Shown: piece after piece, positions 1-6,837 of the stretch
Layout of the letters: each line of letters starts with the position of its first letter
Position numbering within the stretch: the stretch's first letter is position 1
NCBI GenBank assembly: GCA_003599535.1
Contig: QZKQ01000019.1
Location: 1-34,830 of the forward strand
Direction of reading: 5' to 3'
Source: Candidatus Zixiibacteriota bacterium
GTDB lineage: Bacteria; Electryoneota; B3-LCP
Length of the DNA: 34,830 bases
Made by a program: the position numbers and the translations under genes
The notes under the pieces: generated by a model
Told to the model about the DNA's origin: nothing
The model's database searches: none
The model's input: the letters and a program-made list of their open reading frames with translations, nothing else

Positions 1-91
1 TGACGCCTCGCACCTGGCTTCGGGGCTCTACTTCGCCCGGATCGAAGCGGGGTCTTACACCGAAGTGATGAAGATGATGCTGGTGAAGTAA
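1..91 (+). CDS. 3' end of a secreted protein with a T9SS-type C-terminal sorting tail (partial)
   Basis: The reading frame starting at base 2 encodes 29 residues before TAA, with the core LASGLYFARIEAG and a basic end MKMMLVK. This matches the last part of the sorting tails on the complete proteins at 234-2360 and 32321-34660 (SG-M/I-Y-F-A/L-R-L). Such tails direct export through the type IX system and anchoring on the surface of FCB bacteria. Everything upstream lies outside the window, so the protein's own function is unknown. The gene converges on the next one, and a strong terminator follows 25 bases after the stop. Confidence 0.75.
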   Translation, partial: DASHLASGLYFARIEAGSYTEVMKMMLVK

Positions 92-146
92 CACCCAGCA
101 GACAGTAAAACAGCAGGGGCGGCCCCACGGGGCCGCCCCATTATTT
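85..146 (+). repeat. 62-bp repeat, inverted copy at 34769-34830
   Basis: This segment covers the last codons and stop of the partial gene plus its terminator. It reappears inverted at the right end of the window with a single mismatch (T at 106 versus C on the minus strand at 34809). The two copies are 61/62 identical. Confidence 0.85.
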
Positions 147-148
147 TT
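116..148 (+). terminator. Rho-independent terminator of the partial sorting-tail gene
   Basis: An 11-bp GC stem (116-126 with 129-139) is followed by ATTATTTTT. It starts 25 bases after the TAA stop. The upstream flank AAAACAGCAG would give a U-tract (CTGCTGTTTT) on the other strand, so it may work in both directions. Confidence 0.8.
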
Positions 149-172
149 GGTTCGAAAACACGGTGGGAAAGT

Positions 173-206
173 TCCAAAATAGCAGGGGCACGGTGCACCG
201 TGCCCC
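173..206 (-). terminator. Terminator/REP-like palindrome downstream of the propeller gene
   Basis: A perfect 22-base palindrome runs from 185 to 206. On the minus strand it is followed by TGCTATTTTGG. It lies 28 bases past the stop of the gene at 234-2360. It shares the flank AGCAGGGGC with the hairpins at 116-139 and 34776-34799, so it may belong to a repeated palindrome family as well as terminate transcription. Confidence 0.65.
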
Positions 207-233
207 TATAGCCGATGGCCAGCGGCCAACGGC

Positions 234-2360
234 TTATTTCAGCAGGACGAGTTTCTGCGTCTGGGTGTCTCCCCCCGCCGTTAACCGGGCGAAATACATC
301 CCGCTGGGCAGACCGGAAGCGTCAAAGTTTACCTCATGCACGCCCGCTTCCTGCCAACCATTCACCAGCGTAGCTACCTCCTTCCCGGCAGCATCATAGA
401 CCCGGAGGCGGACATGGTTGTACGCGGTCAGCTGATAGTTGAGAGCGGTTTCCGGGTTAAAGGGATTGGGATAGCTGCCCAAGAGGACAGAGGTCTCCGG
501 GAGGGGAGCTTCCGAAGCCACGTCAAAGCTCTCGCCAAAGTTAGCCCACTCCTTCACCCCGGGTTCGCCGTCACCCAGCAGCTTGGTGTACCCGAAACCC
601 GAGCTGTCCCAGACGGTGTTGGGATATTCGCCCACGAAGCCGCAGTAGTAGTAATCGCCCGGGTCGGCGGTGGCCGGCACATACTGGGTGCGGGTCCGGC
701 TAAGGCTGGCGCCGGCGGGCAGGTTCAGGGATAGGGGACCCAGCATGGGACCCATCCAGGGATTTCCGGCCATTTGCTGCATGATCCAGGCATTGCAGGT
801 CTGCGGCAAGCCGCTGATATTGACCAAGTCGGCCGTGAAGCTGAAGTCGCCGCCACCGGGGAAAATAATGATGGGCGAGAACTGGGGCGTCATTGTCACT
901 TCAACCGGCGGCGGGAGGGGGTTGCCCAGAGTGCCGTTCGAGTTGACGTTCTGCGCGTAAAGGTCGGCAAAATCAGTGCGGCTGTCGTACCAGGCCAGGA
1001 AGGCGCGCTGCTCCGGATTCATGGCCATCTGCAGACCGCCCTTGCCGCCCAGGGAGGCCGCGGAGAAGACGATCGGTCCCCAGATGGGGAGGCCCCACTC
1101 GTTGCTGCGGAGGGCCTTGGCTTCAACGTTGGTCAGGTCGCGCGTTTCCAGCCAGGCAAGAGTATGGTAGCCGCCTCCGGGCAGGGCCCTCAGGCAAATG
1201 ATATCATCGTTGCTCAGGGGGATGAATTCCTGGCCGCTGTCGCCCCAGAACCGGAAGCCGTCCACGGCGAACTTCTGCCCATAGATCCCGCTCTGGGTCT
1301 GCGACGCATTCTTTTCAATCCAGAACATGTAGATCGCATCCTGTTCTGCCACGAACGATAGGGTGGGATCCATGTGCAGGGTGGCGGGATTGGTCGAAGC
1401 CGGAATCCCGTTGACGGGGAAGCTTAGGCTCCCATCGAACTCCACATGCCCCAGGTTAGCGAAAAAGTTGGTTAGCTGCGGGGAATCGCACCAACCGTAG
1501 TAGGCGCCCCCGACCCCGTCCGCCACGATCAGCGGGTAGGTCCACGCCGACATGTGGCCCAGGTTGTAGATCACCACCCCGGAGGGATTCCACAGCGGGA
1601 CATGGTCGGCATCGAGCTTCTGAGTGTACAAGGAAGTGGTCGGCGACCATATGGGCCCGGTGGAGTTCTTCCAAACGAGGATCACATTGTCATATTCCGT
1701 CGCTACCAGGTCCACGCCCGAAAGCCTTTCTCCCACGGCCCCGGTCAGGGTGATCCCGTTATCGCCCCACAACTTCTGGCCGCTGCCGGACAGCTTCTGC
1801 AGGCCGAGGGTCTCTTCCGTCCCGAACTTGACCCAGGCAATGACGTAGTTCCCGGCCGGGGTAACGGCCACCTTGGGGACGGCTTCAAATTCCGTATTGA
1901 CCGGGGACGACAGGCTGATGCCGTCCGCGCCCCACAGGAATGACCCGACCGGACTGATCTGGTAGGCGACCACGTCCAGGTCGTTGGCGCTGCCGTGGCG
2001 CAGGTCGGAAAAGACAATGACGGCATTGTCGCCGGGATCCACGGCCAGGTCGTAATCCACCAAGGCCGTCTCCTGCGGATGGCTGCTGATCACCAGACCG
2101 TTGGTCGCCCACTGGGGTTCGCCTGCGGAATTCAGGCGCTGCAGGTACATGCAGTAGCTGCCACTGCGGCCGTCGAACCAGGAAATGTAGCAGCCGTTAT
2201 CCGAGGTCGCGGCGATTTTGGGCAGCGTCTGGTCGCCGTTCGCGACCGCGATGCCCAGGTTCTGCAGCGGATCCGAACTCCACTGCGCATGGCTGACTTG
2301 CAAGCCGAGGCCCAAGACAGCGACCAGGGCCATGATCTTCACGAGGTTTTTCCCGCTCAT
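234..2360 (-). CDS. Secreted beta-propeller-like repeat protein with T9SS-type sorting tail
   Basis: The protein has 708 residues. The start at 2360 is chosen over an ATG 15 bases upstream because AAAGGGAG sits 4 bases before it. A signal peptide ending VSHAQ covers about residues 1-26. About eight repeats of 50-60 residues follow. Their loose consensus is a hydrophobic pair and W-x-D-x-R, then YxQKL, then G...WG..G-I/V (for example WFDGRSGSY, FSDLRHG, AWYDSRTD). This looks like a beta-propeller. A Pro-rich Ig-like stretch follows, and the last 78 residues are a sorting tail (PNPFNPET ... SGMYFARL ... KLVLLK). The ligand and function are not recognisable. It is probably exported by a type IX system and displayed on the surface. 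Confidence 0.85.
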   Translation of the reverse strand: MSGKNLVKIMALVAVLGLGLQVSHAQWSSDPLQNLGIAVANGDQTLPKIAATSDNGCYISWFDGRSGSYCMYLQRLNSAGEPQWATNGLVISSHPQETALVDYDLAVDPGDNAVIVFSDLRHGSANDLDVVAYQISPVGSFLWGADGISLSSPVNTEFEAVPKVAVTPAGNYVIAWVKFGTEETLGLQKLSGSGQKLWGDNGITLTGAVGERLSGVDLVATEYDNVILVWKNSTGPIWSPTTSLYTQKLDADHVPLWNPSGVVIYNLGHMSAWTYPLIVADGVGGAYYGWCDSPQLTNFFANLGHVEFDGSLSFPVNGIPASTNPATLHMDPTLSFVAEQDAIYMFWIEKNASQTQSGIYGQKFAVDGFRFWGDSGQEFIPLSNDDIICLRALPGGGYHTLAWLETRDLTNVEAKALRSNEWGLPIWGPIVFSAASLGGKGGLQMAMNPEQRAFLAWYDSRTDFADLYAQNVNSNGTLGNPLPPPVEVTMTPQFSPIIIFPGGGDFSFTADLVNISGLPQTCNAWIMQQMAGNPWMGPMLGPLSLNLPAGASLSRTRTQYVPATADPGDYYYCGFVGEYPNTVWDSSGFGYTKLLGDGEPGVKEWANFGESFDVASEAPLPETSVLLGSYPNPFNPETALNYQLTAYNHVRLRVYDAAGKEVATLVNGWQEAGVHEVNFDASGLPSGMYFARLTAGGDTQTQKLVLLK

Positions 2361-2404
2361 GATGCTCCCTTTCATGTTAAACGGTGAACTGATTTATGAT
2401 TGAG

Positions 2405-2422
2405 CCGGGCCGGAAGGCCCGG
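2405..2422. other. GC hairpin in the 84-bp gap between the MarR-GNAT and propeller genes
   Basis: A 7-bp perfect stem (CCGGGCC/GGCCCGG) closes a GGAA loop (TTCC on the minus strand). It lies 22 bases past the stop of the MarR-GNAT gene. There is no U-tract on either strand, so it may be an RNA 3' end stabiliser or a weak terminator. Confidence 0.35.
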
Positions 2423-2444
2423 GTGAGGAAATATCCGGAGAATT

Positions 2445-3404
2445 CTAACATGCCAGTTCCAACCTCAGGGTGAGACTGTCGCGGCCGTAGTCGGGGCGCG
2501 GCAGGGGGTACCTGGCCTGCTTCTTGAAGCCCATTTTCCGGTAGAGCCGCAGAGCCGGCTTCAAGAGCGGACTGGTTTGCAGGAAGATTTCCCGGGCGCC
2601 TTCCCGGCAGGCCCGTTCCACGGCGGCCTGGGCCAGGGCCCGTCCGATACCCTTGCGCCGCGCGTTCGGCGCCACCGCCATCTTGCACAGTTCGAACACG
2701 TCCCCCTTGTACCGCACCATGGCGCAGGTGCCGGCGACTTCCCCATCCAGCAGGGCGAAGAGGATGAACCCGCCGCGGTTCAGGATCGTGCGGTTGGGAT
2801 TGTTCAGGATCTTGGCGTCGTGCTCTTCGATGACGAAATCCTTCGTCAGCCACTCTTCGTTCAGGCTCTTGAAGTGCTTCTTATAGGCGGGGCGGTAATC
2901 CACGATTTCCAGCCGGTCCCGGACCGGCAGCCCCAGCCGCTCGCGGGTCCGATGGATCACGGAGCGCTGGGCGAAGGTCGCCTCGACCTGCTCCAGGTCG
3001 CGGATCAGGTCCACCCGGGCTTCGGCCAGCAGGTCGCGCACCGAACCGCGGATCTCCTCCCAGACCGGGAGGAGCCGGGGTAACACCTGGTGCCCCTGGG
3101 GCGACAACGTCAACAGCCGCCGCCGGTCATCCGCCGGATCCTTCTCTTCCATTATTATCCCCGCCTTCAGCATCTCGTCGGCGATCTTCTTCACCGCGGG
3201 ATGCGTCATGCCCAGCAGTCCCGCCAGGTCCACGATCCCCATGCGCGTCCGGCGTCCCAGGATGTAGAAGAGCAGAAACCAGCGCGGGCGGAAATCAATC
3301 CCCAAATCCTGGTAGAGTGCTTCGGCTTCACCCATCATCGTCTCGCTCAGGCGCTTCAGCCGGCTGGCCAGCGCCAATTCCCGTAATTCGCTGTAAATGT
3401 CCAT
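2445..3404 (-). CDS. MarR-family regulator fused to a GNAT N-acetyltransferase
   Basis: The protein has 319 residues. Residues 1-150 form a MarR winged helix (GLLGMTHPAVKKIADEM recognition region at about 62-79; wing with DPADDRRRLLTL at 89-100). Residues 165-319 form a GNAT acetyltransferase, with the acetyl-CoA loop RRKGIG at 249-254 and the typical ending ALRLYRKMGF. MarR-GNAT fusions are a known bacterial architecture, but substrate and ligand vary and cannot be read here. The start is supported by AGAAAGGAG 8 bases upstream. The gene is divergent from the DUF5916 barrel gene. An imperfect palindrome in the shared 150-bp region is a candidate operator, so it may regulate itself and its neighbour. 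Confidence 0.9.
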   Translation of the reverse strand: MDIYSELRELALASRLKRLSETMMGEAEALYQDLGIDFRPRWFLLFYILGRRTRMGIVDLAGLLGMTHPAVKKIADEMLKAGIIMEEKDPADDRRRLLTLSPQGHQVLPRLLPVWEEIRGSVRDLLAEARVDLIRDLEQVEATFAQRSVIHRTRERLGLPVRDRLEIVDYRPAYKKHFKSLNEEWLTKDFVIEEHDAKILNNPNRTILNRGGFILFALLDGEVAGTCAMVRYKGDVFELCKMAVAPNARRKGIGRALAQAAVERACREGAREIFLQTSPLLKPALRLYRKMGFKKQARYPLPRPDYGRDSLTLRLELAC

Positions 3405-3440
3405 GCAGGCGTCTCCTTTCTAGCTATAAGACGCCGAAAG

Positions 3441-3458
3441 TAGGTAACTGGTTGCCTA
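3441..3458. promoter_or_regulatory. Candidate MarR operator (imperfect palindrome)
   Basis: TAGGTAAC-TG-GTTGCCTA is an 18-base palindrome with one mismatched pair. It is 37 bases upstream of the MarR-GNAT start and just upstream of a weak -10-like TTATAG (3424-3429, minus). It lies between the two divergent genes. Size and position suit a MarR dimer. Binding is inferred. Confidence 0.45.
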
Positions 3459-3554
3459 AAATTTTATTTTTTTCTCCTTTTCTGAGCAACCGCCGCCGCA
3501 CCCCCAGCGTCCAATGGGCAGAAGACGAACCAAGCCCAAAGAAGGAGCGCCACC

Positions 3555-5681
3555 ATGAAGACCATCATCCTTATACTGAGCTTCTGCCTGTTCGCGGGAG
3601 CCTGCCACGCGCAAAGCGGCAGCGTCAAAACCCTGCAGTCCACCCCCACCAACAGCCCGGTCATCGACGGCGACCTGGAAGCGCTGTGGTGGAGCGTCGC
3701 GCCGGAGAGCGGCTTCACCCAGTATAACCCGCAGGAAGGGGCCGCACCCAGCCAGAAGACCGAAGTCCGGGTCATGCATTCGCCCTCGGCTCTGTACCTC
3801 GCCTTCCGTTGCTACGACGGGGATCCGGGCGCCATCCTGTCCCCCCTGACCAAGCACGACCGCCTGGGCGACTGCGACCAGGTCTCGCTGTACCTGGACC
3901 CCTACCATGACCACCGCACCGGATATTTCTTTTCCACCAATCCCCGGGGCGTCATGCAGGAGGGGATCATGTATAATGATATCATCCTGGATATGTCCTG
4001 GGACGGCTCCTGGGAGGCGGCCGCCGTGCAGGACGATTCCGGCTGGACGGCGGAGATGAGAATCCCCTTCAGTTCGCTGCGCTTCACCAGCGATCCGGGG
4101 GCCCAGGTCTGGGGGATCAACCTGCAGCGCTACATCTTCCGGGACAAGGAATCCAATTACTGGCAGCCGGTGACGCGGGCGCTGGGTCGGCGGGTGAGCT
4201 CGTGGGGGCACCTGGAAGGATTGTCCGGATTACAACCGGGGCGGGGGCTGGAGCTGACGCCATACGCGGTGGCCGATTTCACCGAAGATCCGTCCGGCCC
4301 GCTGCACGGCGAGAACGGCTGGGATAACCTGGGCCTGGATGTGAAGTACCGCCTGGCGCCCAGCCTGACCCTGGACGCCACCGTCAATCCCGACTTCGCC
4401 CAGATCGAAGCCGATGATGAGGTCGTCAACCTGTCCAGCTATCCGGTGTACCTGCAGGAGAAACGGCCCTTCTTCCTGGAAGGAGGCAGCATCTTCAATT
4501 CTCCGGTGCAGTTATTCTACAGCCGGCGAATTACCAATCCGGAGCTGGGGGGAAAAATATCCGGTAAAATCGGCAGCGTGAAACTGGCGGCTCTGGTGGC
4601 GCGCAACCTGAACCAGGCGGACCAGAGGGAAGACTTCGGCATCCTGCGGCTGAAACGGGACGTCCTGGAGAAGAGTGAGGTGGGGATACTGTTGACCGGC
4701 ATGCAGGGGGCGGACGGCTACTTCAACCGCGTCTGGAGCGCCGATACCCGCCTGCGCCTGGGCAACCCCTGGGACATTGACGCGCTGATCGGGCAGAGCT
4801 TCCGGCCGGGCATTTCTCGGAACAACTTCACGCACCGCCTGGGGATCGGATGGTACACCGCCGCCCATACCGTCGAGGCGCTGTTCACCGGCAGCGGCCG
4901 CGACTTCGACGCCAACGACGCCGGCTTCGTCGGCTACAGCGATAACCAGAAGGGGATGGCCCATTATCAGCTCACCCTTCGGCCGGAAACATGGGGCGTG
5001 CGCCGAATTATCTGGGATGTGGGGACTCATGGGGAAACGCTTTATGACCTCTCCCTGCCGCAGAGCGCCGTCAACGCCTCGGTCAATGTGCAGACCATGA
5101 ATTACCTGTATTACAACCTGTCCTGGAATCACCGCTTCGATCAATATCTCCGGCGCTACAACTGGTCCGGCCAGCCGGCCTCCTATTACGATAACTTCGG
5201 TCCTTACGAGATGGCGCATTACCAGGACCTGAACACCTATTCCGCCAACGTGCAGACGGACGGGGCCAGGCCGCTGTCGGGCGGTTTCGGCTACGAACTG
5301 GGAGACTTCCGGGGTGGCTACCTGCGGTCCTGGAACGGCTCGATCCAGGCGCGCCCGAAATCCAACCTGACGCTGCAGGTGGTGGGGGACTACTCCCGCG
5401 TCACCGGTTCGCCCGATTTCAACGGCGGGGCCGCCACGGACTTCATCGTGGGGCGCTTCAAGACGGAATGGACGCTCAGCACGCGGCTGTTCACGCGCAT
5501 GAACCTGCAGTACATACACGGCGACGAGATATACCTGACCAACGCCCTGCTGGGCTACAACTTCGCGCCGCGCAGTTGGTTCTACCTGGTGTACGACGAC
5601 CAGAAGCAGGATCTGCTGGGCTGGGACAGCATCACCCACCGCAAGATCAAGGTGAAACTGTCGTACTTCCTGCACGTGTGA
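3555..5681 (+). CDS. DUF5916-type outer-membrane protein (CBM9-like domain plus beta-barrel)
   Basis: The protein has 708 residues. A signal peptide ends at about residue 19 (GACHAQ). Residues 25-215 resemble a carbohydrate-binding family 9-like domain (PVIDGDLEALWW, then VSLYLDPYHD). After that comes the hallmark of DUF5916 proteins, NPDFAQIEADDEVVNLS and LQEKRPFFLEGG (about 275-315). The remainder has alternating aromatic/polar strands of an outer-membrane barrel and ends in the strand-like KVKLSYFLHV. GAAGGAG 8 bases before ATG supports the start. These proteins are common in FCB bacteria, often near hydrolases or surface proteins, but their substrate is unknown. It is transcribed divergently from MarR-GNAT and ends at a strong terminator. 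Confidence 0.85.
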   Translation: MKTIILILSFCLFAGACHAQSGSVKTLQSTPTNSPVIDGDLEALWWSVAPESGFTQYNPQEGAAPSQKTEVRVMHSPSALYLAFRCYDGDPGAILSPLTKHDRLGDCDQVSLYLDPYHDHRTGYFFSTNPRGVMQEGIMYNDIILDMSWDGSWEAAAVQDDSGWTAEMRIPFSSLRFTSDPGAQVWGINLQRYIFRDKESNYWQPVTRALGRRVSSWGHLEGLSGLQPGRGLELTPYAVADFTEDPSGPLHGENGWDNLGLDVKYRLAPSLTLDATVNPDFAQIEADDEVVNLSSYPVYLQEKRPFFLEGGSIFNSPVQLFYSRRITNPELGGKISGKIGSVKLAALVARNLNQADQREDFGILRLKRDVLEKSEVGILLTGMQGADGYFNRVWSADTRLRLGNPWDIDALIGQSFRPGISRNNFTHRLGIGWYTAAHTVEALFTGSGRDFDANDAGFVGYSDNQKGMAHYQLTLRPETWGVRRIIWDVGTHGETLYDLSLPQSAVNASVNVQTMNYLYYNLSWNHRFDQYLRRYNWSGQPASYYDNFGPYEMAHYQDLNTYSANVQTDGARPLSGGFGYELGDFRGGYLRSWNGSIQARPKSNLTLQVVGDYSRVTGSPDFNGGAATDFIVGRFKTEWTLSTRLFTRMNLQYIHGDEIYLTNALLGYNFAPRSWFYLVYDDQKQDLLGWDSITHRKIKVKLSYFLHV

Positions 5682-5706
5682 CGGTTCCCGGACCGGCAGA
5701 AAACGC

Positions 5707-5731
5707 AAAAGGCGCCGTTGGGCGCCTTTTT
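5707..5731. terminator. Bidirectional terminator
   Basis: AAAAGGCGCC-GTTG-GGCGCCTTTTT forms a 10-bp stem 26 bases past the DUF5916 stop. The outer bases CGCAAAA/TTTTTGCG extend it. On the minus strand it lies 17 bases past the stop of the sorting-tail remnant, so it can serve both convergent units. Confidence 0.8.
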
Positions 5732-5747
5732 GCGTGGTTCGGTCAGC

Positions 5748-5843
5748 TTACTTCAGCAGCACCATCTTCCCGGTGGCGCTGTGGGCTTCCGCCTGGAGAC
5801 GGTAAACGTACACTCCGAGGACGGGCCGGGATGCTCGAGAATT
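5748..5843 (-). pseudogene. Orphan fragment of a T9SS-type sorting tail, in frame after the lipoprotein stop
   Basis: Reading on past the TGA at 5846-5844 in the same frame gives 31 codons and then TAA (5750-5748). The last 22 codons read GVYVYRLQAEAHSATGKMVLLK-like, which is the end of a sorting tail. The PNPFN start and middle of the tail are missing. I infer the remnant of a gene whose body was replaced or deleted, or an ancestral tail truncated by a new stop. It is probably not translated unless the TGA is read through. Confidence 0.6.
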
Positions 5844-6689
5844 TCAGTCATCAAGCGGACTGACGTCGCCAATTTCAATCGGCCATACCCCTCCGTATTT
5901 CAGAGCCACTTGGTGGACCATAGCGCATCCGGGAGTCCCGGATTCCCACGGCGTCAATCCCCATGTTGCATAGGCCGGCTGACTGGTCAGCGGGCCGATT
6001 CCGCTATTGGAATCAAAGGTCCACTGCTTCAGGTACATGCCTGGGACTTCCCACCAGGCCGAATAGAAATTCGGGAGATCGGAACCGACGGAAAGATCAT
6101 CCGTCCATTGCATGTTCATGTCACAGGTGGACAGCAACGGGTTTTCAGTCGGCCCATTCCAGGGATTGCTCCCAATGGTAATTGGCCAGATCGTGGTCGT
6201 CGGCAGGCTTTGATCATTGATGACACCGATCGTCCAACAATTGACGCCGTGCAGGGTGACATGGACACGGCGGCCGCCACCACTCAGGGACTGTTCCGTC
6301 ACCTCACCGCTGATAACAGTTCCCAGATCTTGTACCGGCAGGAAATAAGCATACGCGAGTTTGGCCCAATCCACATAGATCCAGTTGGGGTAATAATAAG
6401 GCCAGTTCAAAGGATTGGACCAGCCGGGAGGATAACCGGACCAACCGGTTACGTCTCCCCATGGCCATGCCGGACCGGCAGCCGGAACCTGAGCCGCCAG
6501 AAAATCCTCAATGGGCCGGTGGATGGTGGCATCAGTACTCCGAAGTTCACCAGGATCGCCGAGGGGTGCGATTCCCGCCGGCGCCAGAGGGCTGGTGGGA
6601 CTTTCACCCATGGGGTCGTTAGAGCGTTGACACGATACCAGCGCCAAAGTGAGCAGCAGCCAGGGCAGAATCAAGTTGAGCTTCTTCAT
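5844..6689 (-). CDS. Putative lipoprotein of unknown function
   Basis: The protein has 281 residues. The start at 6689 is fixed by a very strong AAGGAGGAG site 6 bases upstream. An alternative start 72 bases further up lacks one. Residues 1-20 form a lipoprotein signal (MKKLNLILPWLLLTLALVSC) with the lipobox LVSC and Cys20. The mature part is rich in Trp, Tyr, Pro and Gly (for example WPYYYPNWIYVDWAKLAY) and has a few Cys. I recognise no family. The reading frame continues after the TGA into a broken sorting tail. Outer-membrane or periplasmic anchoring by lipid is inferred. Confidence 0.75.
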   Translation of the reverse strand: MKKLNLILPWLLLTLALVSCQRSNDPMGESPTSPLAPAGIAPLGDPGELRSTDATIHRPIEDFLAAQVPAAGPAWPWGDVTGWSGYPPGWSNPLNWPYYYPNWIYVDWAKLAYAYFLPVQDLGTVISGEVTEQSLSGGGRRVHVTLHGVNCWTIGVINDQSLPTTTIWPITIGSNPWNGPTENPLLSTCDMNMQWTDDLSVGSDLPNFYSAWWEVPGMYLKQWTFDSNSGIGPLTSQPAYATWGLTPWESGTPGCAMVHQVALKYGGVWPIEIGDVSPLDD

Positions 6690-6785
6690 GGTTAACTCCT
6701 CCTTCGATGGATTGTGTCTCTCCCCGGAGACGTCTATCTTTATAGTTTGCCCGGCCGACAATATCTTACCGGCATTTGAAAAATA

Positions 6786-6813
6786 AAAAAGCCCGACAAA
6801 CGCCGGGCTTTTT
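6786..6813 (-). terminator. Terminator of the TPR-CHAT gene
   Basis: A 10-bp stem AAAAAGCCCG/CGGGCTTTTT with an 8-base loop is followed on the minus strand by more T (TTTTTTATTT). It lies 25 bases past the TPR-CHAT stop. A second small inverted repeat, TCATCAG-CTTGA-CTGATGA (6814-6832), sits between stop and terminator. Confidence 0.8.
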
Positions 6814-6837
6814 CATCAGCTTGACTGATGATCTGTT

